From Astrothelium macrocarpum (lineage: Eukaryota; Ascomycota; Dothideomycetes; Trypetheliales; Trypetheliaceae), in the NCBI GenBank assembly GCA_021030915.1, contig JAGEMR010000003.1, positions 372,001-436,000 on the forward strand: DNA of 64,000 nucleotides. Direction: 5' to 3'. Below are positions 54,651 through 64,000 of this stretch, one piece after another. The notes beneath the pieces are model-generated. The model did no database searches. It was not told the origin of the DNA and saw nothing but the letters and a program-made list of their open reading frames with translations. Position numbers and translations under genes: made by a program. How positions within the stretch are numbered: position 1 is the first letter of the stretch; every line of letters starts with the position of its first letter.

Positions 54651-57128
54651 ATGACAGATCCTCCAGCTAACCCCACGAAGCGATCCAGGTTGGGGGGGAA
54701 GAAAGTATGCTGTTCCTCGTTCCATTCAAGATGCAGTCAAGCTGATTACTTTGTCAGGTGAGGACAGGCTGTCTGGTGAGAAAATCCAACTCGTCGCATT
54801 TGCATCAGCTAACCAGCAACGCTGCAGACTTGTAAAATTAGGCGTGTCAAATGCGATGAAGCTAGGCCCGCATGTCGGAGGTGCACCAGCACTGGTCGCA
54901 AATGCGATGGATATGCTATCATACCGAGAAGAGAGCCTAAAAGGGACAAGGTCTCTGAAAGCGCACCCAAATATGGCCCCACAAAATACATTGTACCATT
55001 AACGCGTCAATTATTCCCAGTTTCAGGCTCCGCGGATGAGAGAAGATCAATTGAGTTCTTCCACGCGAAAATGGCCCCCAAGCTATCAGGTTACTTTGAT
55101 GGCCTATTCTGGAACCGCTTGTTGCTTCAATTGGGCCAGAATGAACCTGCCATAAAACATGCCATGATGGCGGTTTCGTCAATGTTCGAGCGATTCGAGT
55201 CGAGTGCTGCTCACGATCCTCTCCTCTCTACCAAAGACGACAGTTTTGCCTTGACGTCATACAACAAAGCAATCAAGTCCCTCTCCCAAAGACTCTCTTG
55301 TCATGAACAATCAGTGCATGTTCCTCTTGTTGCCTGCATCCTGTTTATTTGTTTAGAATTCCTCCGAAGAGACATTGACGCCGCTATGACGCATATCCAC
55401 AGTGGTTTCGCAATTCTACGAGCTCGGACGACACGGTCATCTTACAACAGATTACCACCGACCAAAGATGAGAAAAGCGTTGAGGAGACTATGCTGGCTA
55501 CTTTCGCCCGTCTCAGAATATTGTCAGGACTCTTTGGGCGCCCAGCACCTCCGATGAAGGTCTACGAAGGTCCTACTGATGAGCTCTCTAACTCACCTTT
55601 GAACATTTCCAATTTCAATGAAGCACGATCGACGTTGCATGCGCGTATGGCTCCTTGTCTAGTTTATGTACGAGTATGCAATGAAGCAAGATACGACACG
55701 GCCCTTTCTTCTGAATATGCTACCAAACAAGCTTCCCTAATGACAGCACTCTCACATTGGAAGTCCGCATTCGAGGACTGGTTCTCGAAACGAAAGTCTG
55801 ACTCAAAAGAAGATCACCTTGCAGCGAACCTTTTACGACTACACCATGGCATCACGGATGTCTGGCTTGCGGCGTGCCTTGTCCCGAATGAGACCATCTA
55901 TGATAAATACACAGATCGATTCGAAGAGATGGTGAATTATGCGTCCAATTTAATCAATACACCACAAGCGGGATCGGAAGAGCACATCTCCCGGTTCTCT
56001 TTCGAAATGGGAACTGTTCCGCCACTTTATTTCATAGCTGTCAAATGCCGCCACCCTGGCATTCGTCGACGTGCTATTGGTTTACTTCTCAACTCTCCAC
56101 GCCGTGAGGGTCTTTGGGATGCTTACCGAATAGGCAAAGTTGCAGAAAGAGTCATGTTGCGCGAAGAGCTTGGCTTCACCAGTGCCATTGGATATCCTGC
56201 TGAGGTCGCGCATGCACATTCCGTGAACGAGCTTCCCATGTCAAGTCCGCAGGGCAATAGAGTCGCCAAGTCGCGGACCATACCTATCTTTGAAGGATAC
56301 GTAGATGTTCAGCCTCGATCGACTTCGAATTTCGAAAAAATGCCCGCAGACGAATACCAATACTCCAGTGAAGGCAATACTGACAGTGCCTCAAGTTCAC
56401 GAAACGCATCCCTTTCCACTCTTGGATCTACGACCACTTCGCAGGGGCAAGTTTATGCATCAACCACTGGAACAGATAATAACATAAATGCGACTCAACT
56501 CCCCGGCGCGAGAATGAAAGTACAATGGTGGGGAAAATCTGGAGCCAATACGAGTTTGTGGCCCTCGGATTCTCAAACACAAGAGACATATTACCAGGAC
56601 TTCAATCCTTCAAACATGGAGACTTTTGATCCCTTTGCCGTCCAAGAGCGTACATATATTCCTCCACGCCGATTCCCATTGTGCGATCCAGGCCCAATTC
56701 CCTGGGCTGAAGAAGAATTCCACATCAGAAACCCAGTACATCCTGAAAGTGATGTCATGGAATCCCACCAACCCATCCCCGCACATACTTGGATCGATCA
56801 CAAGCGCGAGTTACCTAATTCGTACATACCCCCTCATAATCAAGACTTGCTAGGGCTCTCCCCCTCTCGGAATGGCACTACCACTTTCCCTTCCGAACCT
56901 GAAGGCCTCGCCGCCAGTGCAAGTCCCTGGGTGCCAGAGGAGGAGAATCGCACCCACCATCCCATGCCGCAAAAGATGCCAAGCGAGTTGCAGCGCATCC
57001 ATGATACGCGTATATCGCCCGACGTTGCGGCGCCGTTCGAGAATGCCTTTCAGCCGGTGACGTTTCGGTGGAAACCTTACGGATTAGATCGAGAGTGGCA
57101 GGTCTGGGGAGAGTCAATTCAGTTGTAA
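54651..57128 (+). CDS. Zn2Cys6 fungal transcription factor
   Basis: Exons 54651-54704, 54758-54775 and 54828-57128 encode 790 residues. Exon 2 is only 18 nt (VRTGCL) and supplies the first zinc Cys. Joined, the cluster is C23-x2-C26-x6-C33-x6-C40-x2-C43-x6-C50, the canonical GAL4-type pattern, preceded by basic KRSRLGGKK. The start was chosen because exon 1 is in phase and gives this basic lead-in. The middle region (about 105-470) has the fungal transcription factor domain feel: FFHAKMAPKLSGYFDGLFW, KHAMMAVSSMFERF, PLVACILFICLEFLRRDIDAA, HIHSGFAILR. The C-terminal 300 residues are Ser/Pro-rich and probably activating. It binds DNA in the nucleus; targets are unknown. Its neighbours (RTA1-like, GT8-like) are candidates but not shown. 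Confidence 0.9.
54758..54775 (+). other. 18-nt micro-exon encoding the first Cys of the zinc cluster
   Basis: Flanked by introns 54705-54757 (53 nt) and 54776-54827 (52 nt), both with GT-AG ends. Skipping it would keep phase but remove Cys23, inactivating DNA binding. Confidence 0.75.
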
Positions 57129-57516
57129 TCGGACAGTAGGTGAAAAATAGGAGTTATCGGCGGAAGCGAAGGGGAAGGTGTAGATGGGTTTGGTCCCCAA
57201 TGCGAGATAGATATTGATTCGATTCTTCATGTCCTTATTAGGTCGAGGGTCTTCGGCTTGGCAGAGACGGTGTATATACACATGTGGATTTACCGAGGTC
57301 AGAAGGAAAGAGGCATAGAGATCACCAGAGTGAAGCCGGCGTAAAAAGTTTTTTCAATGTACGAACAAATATAGTTGAAACTCATTGATCGCATCGAGCA
57401 AAATAAAGAACCGAACAAGTTTTCCAGCTGGGAAAGTTATTAAAACTTGCTGTCTCGAGATATCCTGTATAATCCTTTACCCTTTCTAGTAATGACCTTT
57501 ATCCGTCTATTTCAAT
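57129..57516. other. intergenic between convergent transcription factor and RTA1-like genes
   Basis: About 390 AT-rich bases containing both 3' ends. No gene seen. Confidence 0.45.
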
Positions 57517-58577
57517 TTATTTTCTAATTGGCAATTCCGAAAAGCTAGAGACTTCTTCCTTGCTCCCCTGCATCTGGAATTGGTCGTCTTGAGGCTTGGC
57601 CTTTGTTCTGAACGAGAACTCTGAAGTGCGCCATGCATCCTTCATTACAATGCCCGGATGGAGAATTGTCAAGAATAAGACGGCAAGAATGATCATAGGA
57701 CCCTCGAGAACCATGAAGCTGGGCTCGTTGTTTGCGACCGTGCCCCCGAAGCCACCTTGGAGCTCTACGACACGGTAGATGGACCGAATGAGAATCAGGA
57801 TCGTGGAAGCGAAGAGTGCTAGACAAGGTGTCGAATTAGCTGGTGGTTTGAGCGAAATAAGGGATGAGAGATACACATACCGTATTGAAAGTAATGGAAC
57901 CAGCTCGATGCGCGAAGAGTGGCATATTGAGGATTCTTCTGGTCTTCTGTAACCTTGCGAGCACGCATGACATAATCCCCCCACAGGGTGAGGAAGAGTA
58001 GCAATGAAAAGACTTGATATGAGAGACCCGCAATCATGATGTCGACACCCGTGTTCGTCTGGCTTTGCGTGTTGGACTCGGCAGCAAGTGCACCGCCCAC
58101 AGCCTGCAAGACGAGAGAAAAGATATCGCAGCCGACAAAAACAATGGCGTAGGTCTTGGGGGTGAAGCGAGAGACGTGGGGGCTAGTGATGGTGATGATC
58201 CGCCCCAGGCAAATGTAGATTGAGCCAGATAAGAAGGCCGGACCGATTGTCAGTGGAATGAGGTAGAGCAGAAAGGCGTTAAAGTTGAAGATGCTGTTGT
58301 GCAACCAGATACGGCCGCCGTAGCCAAGAACCTCGAGAGTGATGCCACCAAACATGCCGATAAGGAAGCCCCAAGTTTTATAGCGTGCGCACAGAAAAAT
58401 TTGGGCAATGAGTAACAGGAGAAAGACTATCATATAGAACGTATTACCGCCCAAATTGGGGATGTAGTCGATTTGGCCACACTCCTGAACAGAGCAGATG
58501 GCAGGAGTGCAAAACTGCTGGAAGATGAATTCCTGGCCATTCAGAGTGAATGGGCAGATACCGCCGCCGCCACCCAT
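57517..58577 (-). CDS. RTA1-like seven-helix membrane protein
   Basis: Minus-strand exons 58577-57881 and 57818-57517, joined by a 62-nt intron; 332 residues. The start is ATG 58577 (MGGGGGICPF); an upstream in-frame TTG is not used. Seven membrane segments are visible, including NTFYMIVFLLLLIAQIFL, WGFLIGMFGGITLEVLGY, FLLYLIPLTIGPAFLSGS and AIVFVGCDIFSLVLQAVGGA. Family motifs YGGRIW, LTIGPAF, FVGCDIFSLVLQAVGG and IRSIYRVVELQGG are intact. RTA1/RSB1/RTM1 relatives are plasma-membrane proteins linked to sphingoid-base release and resistance to 7-aminocholesterol or molasses toxins; the substrate here is unknown. The C-terminus is cytosolic and polar. Confidence 0.93.
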
Positions 58578-60270
58578 TTTGAAGGGCAATGAAAAGTGTT
58601 TTCAAAGTAGAGTAGAAAGAGGTGAAGGTAATACGAGTCGATGGAGGGTAGATCGGTGTGAGTCAGCTGGGTGGTTAGCTGTGCGTTTTAAGGAAGCAAA
58701 ACAGGAAAGAGCGAATCCAACAAATATGTAGATGGTGAACGTTTTACAGCCTCATCGTGAATGCAGCTAAGGCATTCAACAAGACTCTCCGTGAACGATT
58801 TATATCTTACCCGTGTGCATGCACTACACGTGGGCTCCGACAGCGAAGGCTTCATCTTAGTCCCCACCCAACGGCGCTTGACGGTGACAAGCCTCTTTTC
58901 TCGCGCCAAAAGAACGGCTGAGAGCAGAGAAAATATGAGACGCATTGCTATCTAAGCCTCCCGAAGTACGAGTCACAGCTGCAGTTGCGCAAAAGCAAAC
59001 TTCGGTAGCGGAAATGGCTGATTCGGCGTGTCAGGTGCGGCAACGAACAGGCCAATGAACTCGCGACAGATTGTTGCAATGGTATCCGCGCCTGTGAATT
59101 CCGTATCCGTCTGATGTCCAGGGTGTACGGTGTCTTAACAAGGATCGCAAACTGCTTTTAAGTCATCTCCGCTTCTCGCTGCGCTTACCTGTTTCGTTGG
59201 GTTGGGTCCACAATGTTGGTGTTCTCATTCGTTCGCTCGCATATTACGCAGTCATGGTCAGGAACACCGCCAATTGGAACGGAGCTCTCTTTACCTGTTC
59301 TCCGTTTTCATCTTTTCCAATGCCATCCCAAAACAATTACCTCATCCATGCTATGTAATTATACACAGCAAAACTGAGGTGAAAATAGCCCGGGGGATTG
59401 GACAAGTGGCAATATAGTGCAATCCATTTTCTCTAATGCTCAGTCGCTTCCATTGCGTGAAACTGATGAAAGAGCGCAAACACTTAATGTTCGATGAGAC
59501 CGGCAAATGGCTACACCCTCTCTCAATTCCCAGACGGCTTAGAACAAGAAGCATCCTACGGTAGCGGGCGGAATCAAAGACTTGCGTTGCCATCAGTCTA
59601 GATCAGCCGCTCTATTGCTTCCTCGGCTGCAGGCTCTACGCCCGACAGTCAGCAGAAATATGCTGGATTGAAGTACTAAGATAGGCCAATTGCAAAACCA
59701 AGATAAGCGAATCCCGGTTCAAGTGCTTAACCCGACAAGTACTGCGCCTTAAAGTCACTGCAAAAGGCTAAATTAGACAGTCATGACCACCAGTTTCATG
59801 ACTCGTGGCAATCCGAGCAAGCGAGTACATTTCAATTCTTCAAAGTACAATGAATCTCGAACAGATCAAATTAGATCAAGTCACACATGTTTACGTATTT
59901 CTTCACATTTCTCTCAATGCACTCCTGCGCCGAAACGTGTTGGCTCTCCTGCAATGTCTCAAAGAGTGAAAGCGGAGTCGAGCCACAGAACTTCGCCATC
60001 TAACGAACTCATCATGGACTGCGTGTCTGTCTGCCAACGCTGCTCTCGAGTCTATCTGGAGAGAACTTCATGAGAATCCGTGTAGTCCAGTTCAGAATAT
60101 GAGCATCTTTATGAGTTCTCAATATGTGGACACTGCAAAGTTCAACGAGGCATTCCAAACGCCCTGATCCCTTGCATGGTGCACCAGGGAAATATACCAT
60201 TTCTCTTCTCTTTCGATCCATGTGAAAATGACATTCTCTGCTCAGGAGAAGCCGTTATTTACGATTAACA
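58578..60270. other. intergenic, 1.7 kb divergent region with no gene recognised
   Basis: The longest empty stretch of the window, between divergent RTA1-like and GT8-like genes. Short frames on both strands (58688-58955, 59202-59593, 59783-60221) have no family resemblance. No transposon ends, tRNA or tandem repeat noticed. Confidence 0.4.
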
Positions 60271-61398
60271 ATGAGCCTATTCCCGGATTTTCGAGCATCG
60301 CAACGTTTCCCCCTTGTTGCTTACCTTATCATTTTACTCTTAGTTATCGGCCTAATCCATGAACACACCACCTTCGATTCCTCGAATTGGCGCGTCATTG
60401 TACACAAGAAACCCCTTGACAATGCTCGAGCATCTTCGTCATTGTCGTCGTCGTCTACGATCGAGAAACACCCGCCGGTAGGCCTATCCAAGCCGACTTC
60501 GAAAGGCGAAAAATTAGCCTACGCCATCTGGCTCTCCAACACCGTCAGTGACCCTGAGGCCGACTACAATGACGACGTCTACTTCATTGCTACCCGCATG
60601 ATCGTGTACCAGCTTCTCCATGCTCCCCAGACCCGCACGCGCCGAGGCATCCCCGTCGTCGTCATGGTCACACCCGACGTCTCGCGCACCCGGCGTGAAC
60701 GCCTCGCTCGCGATGGCGCCATCGTCCGCCCCATCCGCCCCATCACGACCGGCGAGGACTGGGTTACACCGGGCGAGGACCGCTGGCGCGACATCATGTC
60801 CAAGATACGCGTTTGGGAACTGACAGAGTACTCACGTGTGCTGCTGCTGGACGGCGACACGGTGCTGCAGCGGCCCCTTGATGGCGTCTTCGACGAGCCC
60901 AATGCCCAGATCATACCTAGTCTGAACAATATCACCGATCTCCCTGACGACGAGGCCGCCGTGCCCGCTCACTACCTCCTTGCTAGCATGGGCGAGGTTC
61001 CGGACGCGGACCACAAGTATCCGCCGGACTGGGACGACTTTAAGAATCCTGGCGGTTTCTGTGCGGGGTTCTTTCTGCTTGAGCCGAGCCTCGACGTGTT
61101 CAAATATCTGAAGTCTATCCTGGCCTTGCCAGGCCGATTCGATCCAACGTACATGGAGCAGAATCTCTTGAATTATGCACATCGATGGGATGGCCCGATG
61201 CCGTGGAAGCAGATCGGTACTACGTGGAACATTAGGAGTGTGACCACGGAAGACTTCGAGAAGGGGGTGGCGAGCATGCATGAAAAGTGGTGGGAAGATG
61301 TGTACAGTGGGAGTGAGGCAGTGAAGGAATGGTTTATTAGGATACGGTGGGAAATGGAAGGGTTTTATCAGAGCTATGATGAGTGTAATTGTGACTAA
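60271..61398 (+). CDS. GT8-like glycosyltransferase, type II membrane protein
   Basis: A single exon of 375 residues. A short cytosolic N-terminus precedes one membrane anchor (about 14-30, PLVAYLIILLLVIGLI), then a Ser-rich stem, then the catalytic domain from about 88 (YAIWLSNTVSDPEADYNDDVYFIATRMIVYQLL). The metal-binding DxD motif is Asp194-Gly-Asp196 in RVLLLDGDTVLQRPLDG. Also present are NPGGFCAGFFLLEPSLDVFKYL and MEQNLLNYAHRWDG, as in fungal glycogenin-related and GlcNAc-transferase-like GT8 proteins. This fits a Golgi enzyme adding sugar to glycoprotein or glycolipid; donor and acceptor unknown. The first half is C-rich and the second half G-rich, a weaker skew switch near 61000-61100. 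Confidence 0.85.
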   Translation: MSLFPDFRASQRFPLVAYLIILLLVIGLIHEHTTFDSSNWRVIVHKKPLDNARASSSLSSSSTIEKHPPVGLSKPTSKGEKLAYAIWLSNTVSDPEADYNDDVYFIATRMIVYQLLHAPQTRTRRGIPVVVMVTPDVSRTRRERLARDGAIVRPIRPITTGEDWVTPGEDRWRDIMSKIRVWELTEYSRVLLLDGDTVLQRPLDGVFDEPNAQIIPSLNNITDLPDDEAAVPAHYLLASMGEVPDADHKYPPDWDDFKNPGGFCAGFFLLEPSLDVFKYLKSILALPGRFDPTYMEQNLLNYAHRWDGPMPWKQIGTTWNIRSVTTEDFEKGVASMHEKWWEDVYSGSEAVKEWFIRIRWEMEGFYQSYDECNCD

Positions 61399-61524
61399 AA
61401 CTAGCATGCAGCCTCTCGATTCCCATGAGCTAGTTCCATCTGCTCCACGCCGAAAAGAAACCAAGCCACTTCAACAAAGACCCATTGATCTAAATAATTT
61501 CTCGGAGAGCACTGCTGATATTGC

Positions 61525-62682
61525 TCAAGTCCAAGAGCTATCAGACATTGGTGGCCTCAAACTACACATTAAGCCAACAGGTGATGAGAGAGCATTGTCG
61601 CTCATTGCGAAGGATTTCCGCATGTAGCTTGGCCTATGCGTTCCCAGTGATTTCTTAGACCGGCAATCTCTATGCTCGTTCACAGGGTCCTGAGGCTCCA
61701 AGCAGTCAATACAAAGGCCAGAGCCGCACCATATCTTGGACATTGACTCAGAAAGTTTTTTGTAATAAGTTGGCGGGTGGAATAGACGGTTCGGGCACTT
61801 GGCAATACCTGGGTCGCTGGTCCACAATTGAGATTCTGTCAAGCCATTAAGAGCGATCATTCTGCTCATACATGACAATTCCTGGCTGTGGCAAGGAGAG
61901 ATTCCGGGCTTCGCAATATCTTGTAAGTATACATCAAGGTGTTTTTGGCCATATTTGCAGTGTGGACACTCCAATTGCTGAGCCCATTTGATGCCGTACC
62001 AAACCAGCTTATCAAGTCTCGTATGCATTAGACTGCGTTGTCGTTCTAGCTCATCTGTGATGTCTATGTCAGTGCTACGTATACCAGAATGGATTTTGAG
62101 CATACAGAATATTGCCCAAAGAGTGTCGTCAGGTTCGTCGTCGGTTGTCTCTCTCCATAGGCTAATATAAGATTTCTCGTTGTTGAGCAGAAGTGTGTGC
62201 GTGATTTCCAAAAAGGATTTGTGATCGTCGAACAGGTATACGCTCTTCAGAAGTAGAATAAGACAGTCAGCCTGTGTTGTGCATCGAGCACTCTCCACCC
62301 AGGTTAGAAAAGCGTATCGAACAGCTTCAATGCAATCGTATTTATGTGCCGCGATTGCAGTTGCATACAGAACGCGACAATCACACTCCCTGAGGGATGT
62401 GCATTCGTCCAAGGATGCGTTACGGTGGTGGATCACGCTGCATATTAGCGTCATAGCCTCAGGATCGTCGTCTGGAAAACCGACTGTCTTGGGTTTTGAA
62501 CTGTCGAGACATTGACCTTCTGCGAAGTGGGGACCGAACATGGCCGCGAAGACCGGCGAAGCATTCCTAAGGATAAGCGAGTGCATGCGAAGCTTCTTCA
62601 GAGCGCTGCCTTGACCAACGGCGAGGACGACATCTCCGTCAGGCACGAGCTCCAAAGAAAGCTCCTGGTTGTTTTGAGCCAT
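61525..62682 (-). CDS. BTB/POZ domain protein
   Basis: A single minus-strand exon of 385 residues. The BTB fold covers about residues 12-125: PDGDVVLAVGQGSALKKLRMHS, RNASPVFAAMFGPHFAEGQ, FPDDDPEAMTLICSVIHHRN and LYATAIAAHKYDCIEAVRYAFL, as in the large fungal BTB family. The rest has paired cysteines (CPHCKYGQKH; CGSGLCIDCLEPQ) that might bind a metal, but no complete known finger is evident. Fungal BTB proteins of this layout are of unknown function; some BTB proteins recruit cullin-3. Its stop lies about 125 bases from the convergent glycosyltransferase gene. Confidence 0.85.
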   Translation of the reverse strand: MAQNNQELSLELVPDGDVVLAVGQGSALKKLRMHSLILRNASPVFAAMFGPHFAEGQCLDSSKPKTVGFPDDDPEAMTLICSVIHHRNASLDECTSLRECDCRVLYATAIAAHKYDCIEAVRYAFLTWVESARCTTQADCLILLLKSVYLFDDHKSFLEITHTLLLNNEKSYISLWRETTDDEPDDTLWAIFCMLKIHSGIRSTDIDITDELERQRSLMHTRLDKLVWYGIKWAQQLECPHCKYGQKHLDVYLQDIAKPGISPCHSQELSCMSRMIALNGLTESQLWTSDPGIAKCPNRLFHPPTYYKKLSESMSKIWCGSGLCIDCLEPQDPVNEHRDCRSKKSLGTHRPSYMRKSFAMSDNALSSPVGLMCSLRPPMSDSSWT

Positions 62683-64000
62683 CAGGTAAATCTTTGACCG
62701 ATGATGTTTCCTAATTTCCTCGGAGAAGTCCAGACCAGTTAAGAGGCTTGCTTGCCAATTCTCAGGTTGTTAAGAGCATTGGAGAAATCTTTGAGAGGAG
62801 CTTTGCGAGGAATGGTAATTTCACTTCAGGTGAATGACTAAAAGGCTAGTGACAATCACTGTAGGTCAGTGAGATCACTTTTCCGCCTCTATAGCACACG
62901 TTAGGCTTGCCAAGAGTGTACCTTGACTTTCCATCAATGCATGCAATGAAAGGCGCTCCTGTGAGATAGCGTTTCAGGATACACCGTCACCCTACACATG
63001 AGAATAGCTTTTGCCTGGCTAAATTTTCAATCACGTCACCGTGTGTCCCTTTCTCCACTCCGGCTTGCACTCAGTTTCAAGGTCGATGACTCCGATTTAA
63101 GCATAAGGTCGTGTCTTGCTGATTGCTCGCTGCCGTTATGGTCGCGATCTCACAAGGTACACATCAAGAGAATGGCAGGTAAATTGCAAGCGGTTTCGAC
63201 AGGAATCTAACATGAAAAGGAAATATGCATTTATTCGCAAAACTTATCACAACAAGCGGGGTAGATTGAAGGCTTTTTGAACAAAGGAAGGGAGACTTGG
63301 GGAATCGACAATGGAGCGCTCTCTTTAACATGGATTGGAATTAAGAGAGTTGTTAAACATGCTACGAGGAAGATATTTTAACATTAACCATCTTTTAACT
63401 TCCTTCTATTTGGAAGAGTAATCTGGAATCGTATCAGACCTTCTGGGCTGTTCTCTTTTACTGAAGCCAGTGAGTTTTTCGTGACCTCTCAAACATCGAC
63501 ATCCCTCCGATCAGAAGAAGTGGCCTTTGTGCCAGCAGGAATTTCCTATTCATTAATCAGTTGACATTGGCACTATGGTGCATTGAACCCTCTCGTAGAA
63601 CGGTGCACAAAGTTGAGAATATGACATGAATAAATCGCTTTGACTTTTAATCTTCTTCCAAAAGAGTACCTCATCACTGCGAGTGTGGCACAATGTTAGG
63701 ACCAACATTATCTCCGTAATGCAGAGAATATTTGGAAGGTGACGGGAAGTCGTAATCACTGTGACGTCATGTGCAGCTCGAGGAATAATGAGACAGCAAT
63801 TACGATAAAGATTTCTTAACGACACTATTCCGTGATAGCTGTCGAATGAATGAGAAGAACCGCTACATGCGTCGCGAGTAAAATGTCAGCAAAGCGAGTA
63901 TGCAGCACTCAAGACAGGACGAAACCTCGATTCACTGATAGTTGCGCCCAGATCCAGTACAAAGTCGAGGGACGGGTTCAAGGTTCGTTTATCCAGTGTC
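62683..64000. other. intergenic to the right edge, no gene recognised
   Basis: 1.3 kb of mostly AT-rich sequence upstream of the BTB gene. Short frames (62998-63210 +, 63553-63825 minus) do not resemble proteins. A dense TTTTAAC/GTTAAA cluster occurs at about 63345-63400. A gene continuing beyond the window cannot be excluded. Confidence 0.4.

Noticed and set aside
58688..60221. Several 60-96 codon frames on both strands in the 1.7 kb gap
   Set aside because: Mutually overlapping, no motifs; expected by chance in this length.

Overview
This window is nuclear DNA from a filamentous ascomycete (Pezizomycotina). The evidence is short GT-AG introns (mostly about 50-60 nt) with CTAAC-like branch sites, a canonical fungal Zn2Cys6 regulator, an ATG26-type sterol glucosyltransferase with GRAM and PH domains, an RTA1-family membrane protein, a HeLo-like N-terminal domain protein and a GPI-type cell-wall protein. 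I cannot assign a genus. No transposon, tRNA, rRNA, virus or CRISPR was recognised.

Layout. 1-9.4 kb: the 3' part of a HID1-family gene, an epoxide-hydrolase-like gene whose catalytic His position is Lys, and S-adenosylmethionine decarboxylase (SPE2) with two short upstream ORFs and a hairpin in its leader. 9.5-16.5 kb: a 1368-residue secreted wall protein with a collagen-like block and six tandem beta-rich repeats, a mitochondrial scramblase-like protein (AIM25) and the ERAD E2 enzyme UBC7. 17-29 kb: a mitochondrial membrane protein, vacuolar proteinase A, sterol 3-beta-glucosyltransferase and the RNA polymerase II CTD phosphatase FCP1. 29-38 kb is more accessory: an F-box/LRR-type protein, a HeLo-like-N protein and an eight-exon polysaccharide deacetylase. 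38-50.7 kb is housekeeping: V-ATPase assembly factor VMA12, COQ1, HEM14, NAB2, two unrecognised genes and an SLC35C2-type transporter. 51-64 kb: a conserved unknown protein, a Zn2Cys6 transcription factor, an RTA1-like protein, a GT8-like glycosyltransferase and a BTB protein, separated by long empty gaps.

The genes do not form one pathway or an obvious biosynthetic cluster; most are single-copy housekeeping genes. VMA12 and COQ1 share a 305-bp divergent promoter. COQ1 and HEM14 are convergent, and both make mitochondrial cofactors.

The most unusual signal is compositional. At least six short GC-rich islands (near 2.6, 17.4, 31.3, 40.2, 43.9 and 47.1 kb) are extremely C-rich on their left and extremely G-rich on their right when read on the + strand, whichever strand the gene is on. 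The pattern is its own reverse complement, so it is strand-symmetric and looks like a set of local GC-skew inversion points. It strongly biases the proteins encoded there. Several splice-level oddities were also found: an 18-nt micro-exon inside a zinc cluster, an in-frame stop-free intron in NAB2, and a splice-or-stop terminal intron in the deacetylase. Exon coordinates were worked out by hand and checked for reading phase.
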